Source of the DNA: Cardinalis cardinalis
Lineage: Eukaryota; Chordata; Aves; Passeriformes; Cardinalidae
Length of the DNA stretch: 64,000 nucleotides
Assembly (NCBI GenBank): GCA_014549065.1
Contig: JACDOX010000001.1
Location: 8,127,736-8,191,735 of the forward strand
Direction of reading: 5' to 3'
Positions within the stretch are counted from its first letter, which is position 1; each line of letters begins with the position of its first letter. Shown in pieces: positions 1 through 12,764 of this stretch. A program made the position numbers and the translations under genes. The notes beneath the pieces are model-generated. The model ran no database searches. It was not told the origin of the DNA and worked only from the letters and a program-made list of their open reading frames with translations.

Positions 1-1773
1 AAAGATTTCTTTAACTATCGACTTCGGATGATTGATTCCATCCTCATTTTACCCCAGGCAAGTTCCTCTCATGTGCTTTGANGCCCCTANTGGTTTTATC
101 CTATATGGTGCAAGAAGACACAAAATCAGAACANAGGCAGTAATTGAAAATCCTTGATNAAGTTCTTTTTCTGTCAGTCCTTCATCTTGTGGAGTTGGTA
201 NCATTGAATAAAATTGCTTCTTCTACATGTCGCTCCATCTAATCTTGCGGCTCACTTAGCTGAGTCATGTGAGGACTCTTTCTATACCAGGGCAAGCACA
301 CAGTTAATCAGAAAGTCTTTGAGATGAACTGACCTCTGTTGAAACAGCCATTAANCTACAAAAGCCTATTTTTAGTGCTGTAAATGGAGATAAACCTTTC
401 CACATCACAAATGGTAGGAAGGAGTAAGAAGCCATGAAACGTGTAGCGAATGGTATCTTGTTAAGCTTTTGCAAGGGAAAAAGCCCAAAGCAGCCTACAG
501 AATTAACAGCGAATTGGTCTAGGAACTCTGGATATTAAATCAGAAAATTGCTTGTGGCAGTGTGAGAAACTTGATCACCTGACCAGCTTTATCACCTTCA
601 GTGTGGGTGTATGAAGCAATAGGAACATTTTCCCANTCTTGCCTGGTGTGTTGGTACTAATCAGTCTGAGCAGGGCTTTGGCTTTGTAAATGCAGGCAGC
701 TGTCAGTCTTCAGTGGGGGAGTTGTGCTTCATAACAACGTGTGGATGTGGGAAGTAAATCTGTCACCTGTCAGCCAGTCTGAAACATGCATGAGGTTCCT
801 CACTCAGCCAAAGATCGCTAATTGCACACAGTGACAATGTGTGGTATTTAAAAGAAATGCTAAGCAGGTATTTATGGGAAAGTTAAGCAGAGAGAGGATT
901 CTGCCCCTTGAAGGAGAATGAGAGATGGTGATGGAACCAGGCTATGGAATAAAGCACNCTGATTGTTCTCTTGACAGGCAAAATTACTCAGATCTTGGTG
1001 GAGAGCATTTCAGCATTGCAGGGCAGCAAGAGTTTTCTTTGGCAGCTCAGTGTGATACGCATCACAAATGAATATTAGCAATAATTATTAGGTTTGTGTT
1101 CTGTTAAGCAAAACTCCACTTTTTGTTCTCATTGCCTTTTTACACTCACACATACTCATTTTACAAAATTATATATCTTTATGGAAAATACTGGATGTCA
1201 GGATGAAAGTTGGAAGAATTATCTGATATTTCTATGCAAAATTAAAATCAGTTAAAATATTTGATTTTCAGTCATGCCATGAACAGGTGGTCCCATTTCT
1301 ATTACTGCTGAGTTTTCTGCAAATCACTTACATTCAGACCTGGTTGGATTTTCAGCGGGGTTTCATGCAGAAAGTGTGCATATGATGCATGTCATGACCC
1401 TGACAGACTGCGTCCTACTGTGTCNCTTTTGCATCTGGCATTTGATCAGCTGAAATCCTCTGGAGGGACCACAGCTTGTGCTCTGGAGTATTCTGCCTGC
1501 CTGGTGTTCTGGTTTGTAACCNACACCTACCAAAGCAGCCTGGATACTCTCTCTTTAATTTATCTAACATTTCCTCTCTATTGTCTTGCCTGTTTTTCCA
1601 GAACAGGCCATTTGCATTAATTTGTATCCATTTATAGNGATTTATTAGTCATGTGTAATATTCTGCCACATCCTGCCAATTAAATCTTTGTTCTGGCCAA
1701 AACCCAACANCCTCTCTCTGGCTTATTCCCAATGTTTGCTCTGGACTGACACACTTCTTCTCCATCCTTCAAC
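1..1773. other. Unique AT-rich DNA, no gene seen
   Basis: I see no gene, RNA or recognisable repeat here. The longest open frame (1420-1620, + strand, 66 codons, containing Ns) has no motif and is of chance length. Single ambiguous bases are scattered through it. Confidence 0.6.
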
Positions 1774-1955
1774 CCATCATCAGTGAACTTGCTGAATATC
1801 CAAGATATCGAATGAATAAATTATTGATGAATAAGTTAAACAATATTGAGCCCAGTATAGAACCTTGGGGGATTTCACTGGTGACAGGTCTTCAACAAAC
1901 CCCTGTGCCACTGATCACAGCCCTCTGGGATCTACCACCCAGCAACGTGGCATAT
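1774..1955 (-). repeat. Old CR1 LINE fragment, reverse transcriptase region
   Basis: Read on the minus strand this matches the CR1 LINE reverse-transcriptase region. The order of matching blocks runs from the end of the 'ordinary' RT fingers into the catalytic box. The minus strand around 1774-1800 encodes a degenerate S-K-F-T-D-D, where CR1 proteins usually carry F-A-D-D. Going up the window, further blocks match the CR1 antisense consensus, such as the stretch with cccagtat near 1851-1857 and the ccctctggga block at 1921-1930. Several indels and stops show a dead, old copy. The ends are approximate. Identification is from remembered consensus, not a search. Confidence 0.75.
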
Positions 1956-4030
1956 TTAGCATGGACAATTTCCTAAATTCTGTAGAATTTTGCCATCACT
2001 AGTAAGGGTTGATAAATGGGAATAAGAAGATTGATACCAAAGTTGCAAGCCCAGTAATGTACCTTCTTGCAGAGAGTATATTGATTGGTTGCAAAGGAAA
2101 ATGGTAAGAAATGGCCTAAAATATAATTTTAAATTTTTCCATCAGCTTAAGGTCAGGTATGGTTTAACTTCAATTTCAGGTAGTCTATCTATAGTGATCC
2201 AAAGAGGTATTTTTCATCCAGTTGCTAAAATTTTTTTATTTGACTCTCTGTTTCTAGCTAAATCAACTGTAACCAACTGTAAAAAATGTGGTCATTTTGT
2301 CATCCAGCCAGTTCAGAGAGGTGAAACTGCCTGGAGAGCTCTTGGTATAATTTTCTCCTGGAGATTGGAAGTGTAGGGCTTAAATCAGTGCTTCTGAGTA
2401 GTGATTTCATGAACATCAGATTTTTCTCCACTAACTGCTGCATGAATTATGTTTCAATAAAGTCACTATGTCCCTTCATCAAAGATTATCTCTGTATCAT
2501 TTCCATACAGTTCAAAGAACGGAAATGTCATCACAGACATTATTGTAAAGATTAACTCCAGGCAGAGATTCAGCCTTCANTGTTACTTTTTGTATTCATC
2601 TCGTGGGCAGCCTGCCTTAGCACTTAGGGAGGCAAAGATGGCTGTGCAGTTCCAGGAATGGCTCAGGATGCCGAGGGATGGAAAGTATCCTGGGTCTCCT
2701 CTGGCTGCAGGAGTGAATGAAGAAGGGAGATGTTCTTCTTTTCCACTCCTTTGTCAGCATGCTGGAGTTTGGCTTCTACTGCTCACATTNTCATTTTCAT
2801 CCTCCCTAAGGCGATGAAAATACCCAAATTGCTAAATTCTNTGCTGCTTTTCTCTATTGCCATTTTAGAACATAGATAATTGTAAGATAAGGGGTCATCA
2901 GTACTTGGCCGTGTGGTTAAAAGTGTAAGAGAATGGCACTGGAGTAAAAGTGCTGGAATTGTAGTAGACAGCTCTTTAATTGTCAATAGAAAAGGTGCTT
3001 TCAGTGCATTATGGTTACTTTCTTTTCAATAACTTATTCAGATTATTAAGTTTTAATACAATTTCTTCAATATGAAAGCTCAGCTCTTCCCATGCTCTAA
3101 ATGTTCATATAAAGATGATTTTTATGTATGTGTATAAACCTAGGTGTATAAACCCATGTGTATAAACCTCTTCCTCTTGGAATGAATATGTAACCAAGAA
3201 CAAATCAGAACGCATGCAGAATATCTAATTAAAACAGATGTTGTGTCAGTCTAGGAATGAGANAACCATATCCCAAGGTGGCTTCCTATATTGGAATAAT
3301 GATTCATTCCTTAAGATTGTCTGCTTACATATTTGATCTTCATTCAAACTGATGGAAAANAACAGAAATGCTGTCATTTGTGGGCACTGAGATACACTTT
3401 CCCTTTGGAAGGATTTATAGAGTGCTAGTCCTGAAGGGAATAAAAAAGGGCCCAGGATGAATGATGTTATATCACCTTCAGATTGCATCCCGATGAACCT
3501 TGATGACTTATTCCTGTCATAGTGTAGTATCAATTTCTTTCATACAATGAGTTGAAAGGCAGGATACTGAAGCTGAATTGCTGATGGAGGCAGGAAGGTC
3601 ATTGGCTAATCCATTAATCCATCCTTTCTTTCTAATATCTAACACAAGCAGCAGTCACAGATGATGGTAGAGGGTTCTCCTCGTATGTAAGTGGTGTGGG
3701 GTCTCNTCTGAGTAAAACTTGCTTTTCCTCCACCAAAACCTCCAAGTAATTATTAAAGTAACCTATGTACTTTTGTGCTTTTATTGAATACATTTTCCTT
3801 CACACAGAGCTTCTCTCATGTCCCTGAGACTCACTGCAGCAGAATTGTATCCACATCTCTTGTTCATGGTCTTGCCAGACCTATTGCATAATGCCTGTTT
3901 TACACTATTTGTTCTCCTATAACATTACCTCTACACCTCAGACCAAGACCAACGCTGACAACCTGCTGTGCCATTGTTGAGTGCTGTAATAGCTCGCAGG
4001 CTGATCTGAGGAATTTCTGATCTCATCTGA
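1956..4030. other. Unique AT-rich DNA with a small 14-bp tandem repeat
   Basis: No gene is supported. At 3130-3171 the unit beginning gtgtataaacc occurs three times at an exact 14-base spacing (3130, 3144, 3158), a small minisatellite. The open frames at 2089-2376 (+) and 3246-3533 (-) are under 100 codons, have no recognisable domain and are expected by chance. Confidence 0.55.
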
Positions 4031-4036
4031 AACAAC

Positions 4037-4095
4037 AATAAAATGATGCAGTTTACAAAAAAAAAAANNCCCNAANNAANNAAAAAATAATNTAA
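4037..4095 (+). other. AATAAA followed by an A tract: possible retroposed transcript end
   Basis: A canonical AATAAA lies at 4037-4042, and a run of A begins 15 bases later at 4057. The run breaks up into a cluster of Ns and A-rich sequence to about 4090. That spacing is what a polyadenylated transcript copied back into DNA would leave. I could not recognise a parent gene in the 400 bases upstream. Processed pseudogenes are rare in birds because CR1 does not favour poly(A) tails. A chance A-rich tract, or a genuine non-coding gene end with genomic A's, are equally open. Confidence 0.3.
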
Positions 4096-7000
4096 CAATT
4101 GCACAGCTTGAAAAAAATAATCTGGTTCCAAGTATATTTTTTAAAAGAAAGCATTTAAAAAAGAATAAATGGTGTTATTTTCTGTTCTTTTCAGTTTGTC
4201 TTTCAAATTTCTACAAGGAAAATAAAGTTCTATGAAAAAACAGTGGAATCCTTTATTAATCTTTTATTTGTGCCTGTTTTGGATAATTTTTTTAACCTAA
4301 ATTACACTTTTATATAATTTTCAATAACATTGCATTCTTTGATGTAAGATTAACTTAAAATTTTCAAGAAAAGTTGTTCTGAGTGGGCTCAGATACAGAT
4401 AGATCAAAGCAGTGCTGCTAAAAGGCTTTATTTCATTGAATACATCACTCTTTCTCCATTTATAGCATATTTCTAGAAATATTTCTATGAACTCTGNATC
4501 TGTTTGATCTTTTATCAGTGTTGCAGGTAATTTGTCAGATGTATTAGGCATTGTATGTAACCTTAATAGAAGAATATAGGAAGAATAAAATTGAATTACA
4601 TTTAAATACACTTAAATATCTCTAATTAACTGATAAAGACTGAGACTGGGGCTTTCAGTTCTATATTCAAAGAAGGAAATTAAAAAATAGAGAGTCATCT
4701 TTTGTTCTATTGTGCCTCATCCTCTCTTCACACATTCCCAGAGCATTGTATCCCTTCTGAATATTTGCAGGGCCAAGATTTGTCTCCTGGCAGACACTTG
4801 TGTTGTGACTGTAAATGCAAACTGAACTTTTCAATTGTGAATAATACTAAGTTTAAATGTACTTGAGAACCATGTTATAAAAAGATTGTATTAAAATTAT
4901 CACAGAGTNTATAAAAGTTACAGTAGAAGTTACCTTATTCCCTTAAAGATGCACAGATTCCCTTAAAATAAATTATTTCTTGCTTTTGAGAACAATGTGC
5001 TTTGACTGTATCCCTGTGACACATTTGCAAAGGATGAAGGTTGCATATAGCTCTTCTCCAGNTCTTTGATTTTCTGTAGTTCCTTCAAAATGTTGAAAGT
5101 CTCCTGTTGAGTTTGGTATTGAAACAAGAAGAAAAAAAAAGGGCAGTTAATGACTGTGACTTAAGGAGAGTTGACACACTCTGGAATACTGTTAAATTTC
5201 ATACCATGCCCCCTGTGTGGCAGATTTGCTCTATAGTGTTTAATGGGAAATGACTGTTTTTTCCTGGTATTGAGTTGAAAAGCTGGCAAGCACTCATAGC
5301 ACTGAAAAACTGATCCAGGTTTGATGAGACACTTCTTCAGTATTCCTTATTGTTGGGATTACCTATAGCTGGGGGTAAATGCAAGCATATTCTGCATCTA
5401 TGTGAAGGGAATTCCAAGCTCAGTCGTGCACTTCAAAATACATCAGCGACAGATCTTTCCCTGTGNCAAACCTTCCCTGCCTTGCTCAAGNGAAGAGACT
5501 CAGTTTTCTTAAGTGCAACTGCAGCACAAACCCCTGGTTTCCATTTCTGGGTACACCCTCACCTGGCAGCTGTGCAAACAACTACAGGCAGACACCCACA
5601 GGCAGTTTGCTTCTCTTTTGCTGCCAGTGTGTCTTNAAATAATAGTGTCTAAATAGTCTCTTTCCATTTCCTAAGTTCTGTATCAAGCTTTGTATCCCAT
5701 GTCCATCCCAGTTGATATAGGAATGAGCCTCAAGTTCTTGGTTCAGTCAGCAAAAGTGAGCACTATTTTCCTTGCACTGTTCACCATTACAGGGATTTTA
5801 CAGGGATCTTGCTAAAGGGATTTCTTTGTTCATTCAGAAAAGTATGGTGATGGTGGCCTCAACATTATCATCAAACCTCTACTCTTCCTTCAAGTTTTCT
5901 GAAANCTCCAGCTGTGTTTGGTCATTCAAGTGCTTTGGGATTCAACTGTTTTAATTTCTCAGTGTACATTTTACCCCTCTGCTGTGCATTTCCCAGCACT
6001 CCCTTGAAGCTGGGGAACTGACACAGGTCTGGTCCTTTCGACAGCTAAGTGCTGACAGACTAGCACTGTACAGCACGAGCTGTGGCACACCACGGGGATG
6101 ACAGATGGCTCCTGCAAGTCNCCAAGCCAACCCTGTAAATACTCAAACACCTCCATAAGAAGAGAAAAGCCAGGGGAAAAANAAACCTGGAGAAATTGAA
6201 TACTGAGAGATGGAAAATTAATGCATCTTTTTGCTTAGCAGAAGTGAAAAATACTAAATGAAATTAACGAGCATATAGCTGATGGATCAGTGGATGTAAG
6301 GCTCTCTGAAAACCATGCCAAGCTGCTGAGCAGTGGCAAATTTAAATTTAATAGTGCTGGCCTTTGTTTTAAGGCAGAAGATGAAACAGATGTTGCTGGA
6401 AAGACTTTGGCTTCAGTAAGCTCTTTCTCTCATGCTGAAACAAGATATCCCCTGCTGATACTGATAAAAAGATAAACTGAGACCCGCTTGGTGATGATGG
6501 AAGCAACTGAGATGGACACCTTTGGTGTTCATACAGGGGAATCCCTATCTGTGATATTACAGCATTGAGGGGTTAAGCTCAGAACTCCTGGGGCGAAGAG
6601 CAACAGCAGGTGTGGGACCTGANCAATCCACAGCTAAGTAAGAATACCTGCTGTGCTGGGAAAAAACCCCACAATGTAGGGACTTTCCTGTGTAAAGACT
6701 CCAATCCCACTGTGTTTCTACATCACTTATCAATACTAAGGAATAAAGGAGGAAAACATGACTGTATTCTCTTTCAAGCTACCATGAAGCAAGTAGATTG
6801 AGTGTAATTTCTCTTCCACAGTTTATTTTTGTCATAAGAACTGATAGCTGAAGGACCTTTTGCTTGTGTTCATTCCAAGATAAGATCGTTTCTAGAAAGG
6901 ATAAACACCCTGCTTTCATCTCTATTCCAAGCAAAATTGTTCTTACAGGAACGTCTTATTGCAATATATTGCTGTGCTTATTTTATTCAGGCTTCAGTAC

Positions 7001-10000
7001 TCAGATAGAGATTATATTAAAAGTTGAAACCAGATTAATCTCCTCTGAAATATAAATACATGAAAAAAAATACAGCCTTAATCCATTTTTGTGACGAGGT
7101 CNTGTTTCTAATCTCATGGTTATTTGGGATGGCATGTACATAAGTTAAGGCTTTTGCATTTCATATCTGCCAAATGGGCAGCTCTAGTGTGACTCCCTCA
7201 GGCAAAGCAAACATGCATCTTTTAACAGGTTTTTATATGAGTCACTGAGAGTGAGTGGAAAGGGGAGAAGAAATGATTACACATTAGCCTNTATGTATAA
7301 GATTAAGCCCTTCTACAGAGATGGAGGAAAACAATTCTGCACTGATTTTCCTCATTGATCCAATAGATGATTAGTTATAGTGTAGAAGAACNAGGCAGCA
7401 GTGGCTGTTGCACATAAAAATGTTGCATATAAGAAGAAAAATATTATGGTCTATGAAAAATGAGAGAGGAAGACAGGGNCTAAAAGAAAGACATCTTTAA
7501 AGGCAGAGAATTTGAGGAAGTTGCAGAAATGAAAATTTTAAAGAGAATATTATTTTCTGGGTCATTCTAAAAGTTTCTGTGGGGCTGTGGGCACATCTTA
7601 TCCTACTGCATTTATCCTGAAGAGTCTATAGTTTCAAACTCATCNGTGGCATTTGTAATTTTGAGCCCAATATGCAGTTAGCAAACANAAGTGGTGAGAA
7701 GAGCTTTGTGTTGACTGTTGCTCCTCTGTGGTAGAGAAGACGAAAAAGTCAGAGGGTCAGATAAGGCCTTTTTTTTTAAAGAACTCTTTATTCAAAATGT
7801 TACTTACAGTCATCCCTGGAAAGGTAAAAAGAGCAGAAAGGTAAAGTAAAGAAAAATTTTAGCGAGCTGAGAAAAATTCTGTTCTTCTTGCTGGCTGTGA
7901 GTGAACATCATTGAACTTGTTTTTCTTTCTGAAATGGGCTCAAAATAAACATCAAAACTTCAAAAACTCCTATTAGACAAGGAAAGCATAATCTGTCCAG
8001 ACCTATTTACCCATTACATATCATAACTCGGTAGTCCCAGCACCAATGATATACACAAAATCTCAGATCCATCACACTGTAATAATGGATAGTGCTGAGA
8101 TTTTAATGGAAAAATGTGTACCATCACAGCTGGCTTTTGGGATACAATATATCAGAAGTGGGCTGCAGGCTCTGACCTGGAAACTCTGCTCTTGACCTGT
8201 GCTACCATCAGCACAAATTGTGACTGAGAGGCTTGGGCCTCAGACAACCACCAAGAGACCCCANTTTTTCTCATCAAGTCCAAGACTTTCAGCACTTTCC
8301 CTTTTCATGTTGTGAGTGAAAATCAGTCTTCTTAGTCATGTTCTTCTTTACTGTGGATGTAACAAGTAGGCACAGTTTTCAGTTACACCAGCNCACATGA
8401 GTAACTTCAGTTTACGGTACTCACATTCTATTTTGATTTCTGAATAAATGGCTAAATCATACTTGGGAGGGATATTTGTATCTGAAAAATGAAAGATGAG
8501 GTAAGCCCACCAACTTGATGGATTAAAAATTAGAGTGAAAATATGCAGAGAGTTGAAAATAATTTTGCTTTTGTTCAGAACAGACAAATTGCAGATCCCT
8601 ATGCTGTGGCTGGAAATTCATTGTTTATCTCCCTTTTTGGGACACTGGAGTGTTCTGGAAAAGCCTGTGGACATCTCCCTAAGGAAAATGGATGAATCAA
8701 AGAGAATATAGGAAAGACATAACTAAGAACAAAAGCCTGTCATGCCAATTGGGGAACTGAANCTGTGTTATTTTGCTTCAGTCCGAAGCATTTGAAAACA
8801 CTGCAGCAGGCGCAAACCAGAGAACGTTACCAGCAGAAAATGAAAATTTCTTTTGCTTCCTCTTTATTTTTGAATTGTGCCAATGAAAGCCTGGTGAACA
8901 CAAGAGCCAGAAACCTCCAGTTCATCAATCGCCTGGGCAGAGCTCAAACACTTCACAGGTTCACGCTGCTCCTAAGGAATTTCTGGAGCAGGCTTCACCT
9001 GTAGCCCTGTTTTTTCCCCAGCAATAATGCAGCTCTATTGCTTATAGAGTGTAGCCCAGTGGGGATTGAACTGATTGAGTACCAAGCACATTTCACAAAG
9101 ACAGGGTGAAGTCAACTACTATTTCTGAAGACATAATAGAGTAATTGGCTTTCCTGGGGGGAAAGAGGTCGTGTTATAAAGCTGGATACCACTGGCTCTT
9201 CTAAGACATATGTGGCTGGAACATTAACTTTTGCAGCAGTGCTAACTGAAACTTTGCTTTTACAAAACTGGGTTGGTAATTGGTCNGATTTGAGAGAAAA
9301 TATTTTAAAAAAGCGTGGAATAAAATCTAATGGGAGGTCGCAAAATAAAATTAAAGGACTTTTAGACTGATCAGTTCTCTAAAGTTTTCCACTTTTATTT
9401 CTAAATGCACTACAGAAAAACAACTGTTTGGGGAATAGACTCACAATGCAAATAACAGCTGAATGATTATCATTTCCAGGATTCTGTAAGTTCTTTCTTT
9501 AGGATGGAAGACATGTGGACGTCGAATATAAATATTTTATTCAATATAATTTATGAAAATATGAAAAAAATATCAGCAGAGGTTCCAGGTTTTGTACCAT
9601 TCTGTTATTAAAGTTTTTTGATAAATCATCTCTGTTAGGGGAGCTGGGAAAAATTTGACTCCCCAATGGATATTAGGCTGGCGCAGCTCTTTTCCCCCAG
9701 GTACAACCAGCAGCAAGTTTAACAACTAGGTTGTGTTTCTAGAAGGCATGTGCACCATGAAGTGTCATAAATACACATGTACATGGCCAGCCACACAGGC
9801 TGACACTGACAGAAACACTGAGGACTCACACGAACACTCAGTGTCAGGGGCCTCATCCTGAGCTCCTCCCTGTATAAACAGGATGGAGTGATGCAAGTGG
9901 AAAGATATCCATATATTTAGATACCCCTGGATCCCAGTCTCTCCATCTCAGTAGCATCATGGATACACAGGCCTCTCAGCTCTGATTCCAGCACTGGCCC

Positions 10001-11202
10001 TTGATTTTATTCATTCTGGTGAGGAACTGGTCTTTTAATTCCTAAACATCCCATAGTATACTCTGTGCAATCTCTTCCTCTGTGTCCTGTATTGGGTCTG
10101 ACACCCTCAGGCAGTGAACCCCAGAGGTCTGAGGGATGCTTCAGCATAGACTCATTGTGGTGGTTTTCATGGCTNGGTGTTGGGGCTAAAGGTCTCCTGG
10201 GACAAGCCTAGAACTGGTCTGGACAGTGTGTACCTTCCTCTGAGTCCTTAATCTGGGTTTCCACTTGCCCCTGTGCTCCTCTGGGCTTGTGGACATGGAC
10301 AATCTTTGATGGGTTGATGGCTCTGTGGTGGACACTGGAAAAGCCTGGCAGGTTATCATTTGGTCTTCCCCCNCCACGTCTCTCTTTGCTTCTTTATGGA
10401 CATGCAGAGCAATTTTTATCACATAACAATCCTAGCTGCATCTTTTAGCTGTAGCTAAGACCCAGTCTTAATTATTGCATGAGTTTAAAGTATCACTAGC
10501 TTTGGTATTGAGGCTTATATTTCCAGGAAAGCATATGGGATCTTGCAGAGGCTATGCAGTGATGTATTGCAAGGATTAAGTCTGTGTTTGATCCCTGGAT
10601 TTTACTAACAGGTAAAGTAGAATTCATTCCAGGATTTCATCAGTTCACTGGAGAGATCCTTCAAATCACCAAAATGCAAACATAGAAAGGTTTCCCATTT
10701 TAAAACCTTAGAATGTTCAAAATTAAAAGAATTGTTCAAAATGAAAAGATAAAAGCAGATGGAATAGATATTAAATACTTAGAACAATTTTACATNAAAT
10801 GCTCAAAGCAGCCTGGAGCAAAATACTATGATTTCATTTAACTGGCTGAAAGTTTTAATGAAATTTAATTCAGTTTCTAGAAATACTTTTGTATTCTAAA
10901 TTAAAATGACCATTATGGTAAGTTCTTTATACAATTTCATTCACTGTTTCTGAGAAGAGCTGGGTGGAAAAATGGCACAACAATAGCTGTATAAAAGCTA
11001 ATTTAACAAAATCCAGCTGTTCCCTGATTTTAGCGGTGGCCTCCACCATTTTGTATGAAATACTGCTTTTTAAATCTACCTCAAAATAGCAATATAAAAA
11101 TATGCACAATGAAGCCATTACACAATAAGAGGAAAGATCCTGTAGTCCTGGTTTTCAGAGAGGCTGAATACTGCTCACTCAAAATAGAAACCTATTTTTT
11201 AA
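4096..11202. other. Seven kilobases of unique AT-rich DNA, no gene seen
   Basis: I find no exon, RNA gene or clear transposable element. Open frames such as 5350-5652 (+), 4321-4611 (-) and 10186-10422 (-) are short and without motifs. The stretch around 9780-10350 is more GC-rich than its surroundings but shows no CpG cluster and no coding signature. Diverged ancient repeats may be present below what can be recognised by eye. Confidence 0.55.
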
Positions 11203-11652
11203 GTGGTAGATGCTAAACTTCTGGAAATAATTTTTGTTTCAGAAGTCCAGTGGTCATGGGAGTGGAAAGGTGCTCTGTGTGGCTGTTGTGCAGGCCAGTT
11301 TTGTGACTCAGACAGCTGCAGAACTGGGCAAGTGAAAGCAGGTTTTCACATGACTTTGCTGGCTCTCCCACCTCTCCAGATCTGGGCTGTGTATGGGCTC
11401 TCTCTGCTCTCACAGAGGCTGTGGATGCACAAATATCCTCTCTTGCTGCTCCCCCAGATTTTCTCCCCCTTGTCAGATCCATTTGTTTCCCGTGCTGGTG
11501 TCAGCAGCAGCAGGGAGCACTTGGGNAGAGAATGCCTCATTGAAAAGCAGTTGTTGTGGGCTTCATGCTGTTTAATCCTTTCCAGAGCTGGTCTCATCTC
11601 CTTTTTAGTGCTGCTGCTGTCAGTCACAGAGCCAAATGAGTGGTCATGTTAA
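11203..11652 (+). other. 149-codon open frame in a GC-richer patch, probably not a gene
   Basis: The plus strand is open from ATG at 11203 to a stop at 11650, including one ambiguous codon. Two other frames on the opposite strand (11213-11482 and 11346-11627) are open at the same time, which points to low stop density in GC-richer DNA rather than selection for a protein. The product would be rich in Leu and Ser, with a hydrophobic middle, and matches no family I know. No start context, CpG island or clear splice site supports it. Most likely it is non-coding; an unannotated RNA exon is possible. Confidence 0.2.
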
Positions 11653-11868
11653 ATGTCAGAGGAGGGGGGGGAAACTGAAATCCTAACAAAGACAAAGACA
11701 AACAAATAAATGAGGAAACAAAACCCCAAAGAGAGAAAACAAGTGAGATACTCTTAAAACTGCTAATGAAGAATTGCAGTTGCCCTGTTTCACGTGTCAG
11801 GACCTATGTGAACTCTGATGTCCTGAAGCTCATGCTGCTGCTCAGCACAGCGTCTGGCTGGAGCACCA

Positions 11869-11873
11869 AGTGC
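11869..11873. repeat. Left target-site duplication (AGTGC) of solo LTR
   Basis: The five bases AGTGC at 11869-11873 recur at 12249-12253, exactly at the two edges of the LTR. This is the mark of integrase-mediated insertion. The next base (T) also matches, so a 6-base duplication cannot be fully excluded. Confidence 0.65.
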
Positions 11874-12248
11874 TGGGAATGTCCCAATGAAGGCAGGAAT
11901 GATGAATCTGACTCCATGATATTATATTAAAGAATGCTATACTGAAGAATNCAGGAAGGATACTTACTCAATGCTAAAAAGATAATAATGAAAACTCGTG
12001 ACTCTTTCCAGAGTCTTGACACAGCTTGGCCCTGATTGGCCAAGGAGTCAGAACAATCAAAACAACTCACACCAGAATCCAAGAAACAATCACCTGTGGG
12101 TAAACAATCTCCAAACACATTCCACATGAGCAAAACAGAGGAGAAACAAATGAAATAAGAATTGTTTTCCTTTTCTCTGAGGCTTTTCAGCTTCCCAGGA
12201 GAAAAATCCTGGGTGAANGGATTTTTTTCAGAGAATGTGAATGCCATA
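11874..12248 (-). mobile_element. Solo LTR of a passerine endogenous retrovirus (TguLTR5-like)
   Basis: This 375-bp element matches, read on the minus strand, an LTR that is very common in songbird genomes and that I recall as the TguLTR5 group of zebra finch. Recognisable blocks are the gcattcacattctctg start, the aggatttttctcctggga hairpin-like motif, and the internal block ccaatcagggcc. On the plus strand it begins TG and ends TA, where CA is expected, so the outermost terminal dinucleotide is mutated by one base. It is flanked by a 5-bp direct duplication. No gag, pol or env sequence adjoins it, so it is a solo LTR left by recombination between the two LTRs of a former provirus. The family name is from memory; the LTR call is firmer than the subfamily. 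Confidence 0.8.
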
Positions 12249-12253
12249 AGTGC
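12249..12253. repeat. Right target-site duplication (AGTGC) of solo LTR
   Basis: Copy of the AGTGC at 11869-11873, bordering the other end of the LTR. Confidence 0.65.
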
Positions 12254-12459
12254 TCACTGTCCTGGGTCCAAGTGTCAGCTGGAGGAGTGTGTGTGGCTGC
12301 TTGGTGCTGCTCCTTCACCCCCTGCATGCTCCTGAGAGGCTGCATCCATCCATGGGCATGTAGAGCATATGAGAGAAACAAATAATTCCCCAAATCAGGT
12401 ATTTTCTTACAGCTTTTCTGATGCTTAGAGACCAAGAATTTGCTCTCTGTGGTCCNGCT

Positions 12460-12764
12460 NTTCTCTCTAGTGACCAGTGGCAGGACCNGAGGGAATGGCC
12501 TGAAGTTTGTGTCAGAGGAGGTTTNGGTTGGATCTCAGGAAAAGGTTCTTCACCCAGAGGATGGCTGGGCACAGAGGGTGGAACAGGCTCCGCAGGGAAG
12601 TGGTCAGAGNCCCAAGCCTGACAGAGTTCAAGAAGTGTTTGGACAGTGCTCTGAGGTACACGGTGTGGCTCCTGGGGCTCTCCTTGCAGGGCAGGGAGCT
12701 GGACTGGATGACCCGTGAAGGTCTGTTCCAGCTCAGGGTNTTCCANGATTCTGTGATTCGCTGA
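12460..12764 (+). mobile_element. CR1 LINE 3' end, 5'-truncated
   Basis: The plus strand matches the last part of CR1 ORF2 and the 3' untranslated tail. The translated frame shows the CR1 C-terminal signature: an F-F-T-Q-R block, then W-N-R-L-R-R-E-V-V, then P-S-L-T-E-F-K-K-C-L-D. The tail ends with gattctgtgattcgctg at about 12747-12763, a degenerate form of the short tandem repeat that ends CR1 elements. It is truncated at its 5' end, as most CR1 copies are. Seven ambiguous bases fall in 12456-12746, far denser than in neighbouring unique DNA. It is a dead copy with no complete ORF. Confidence 0.9.
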
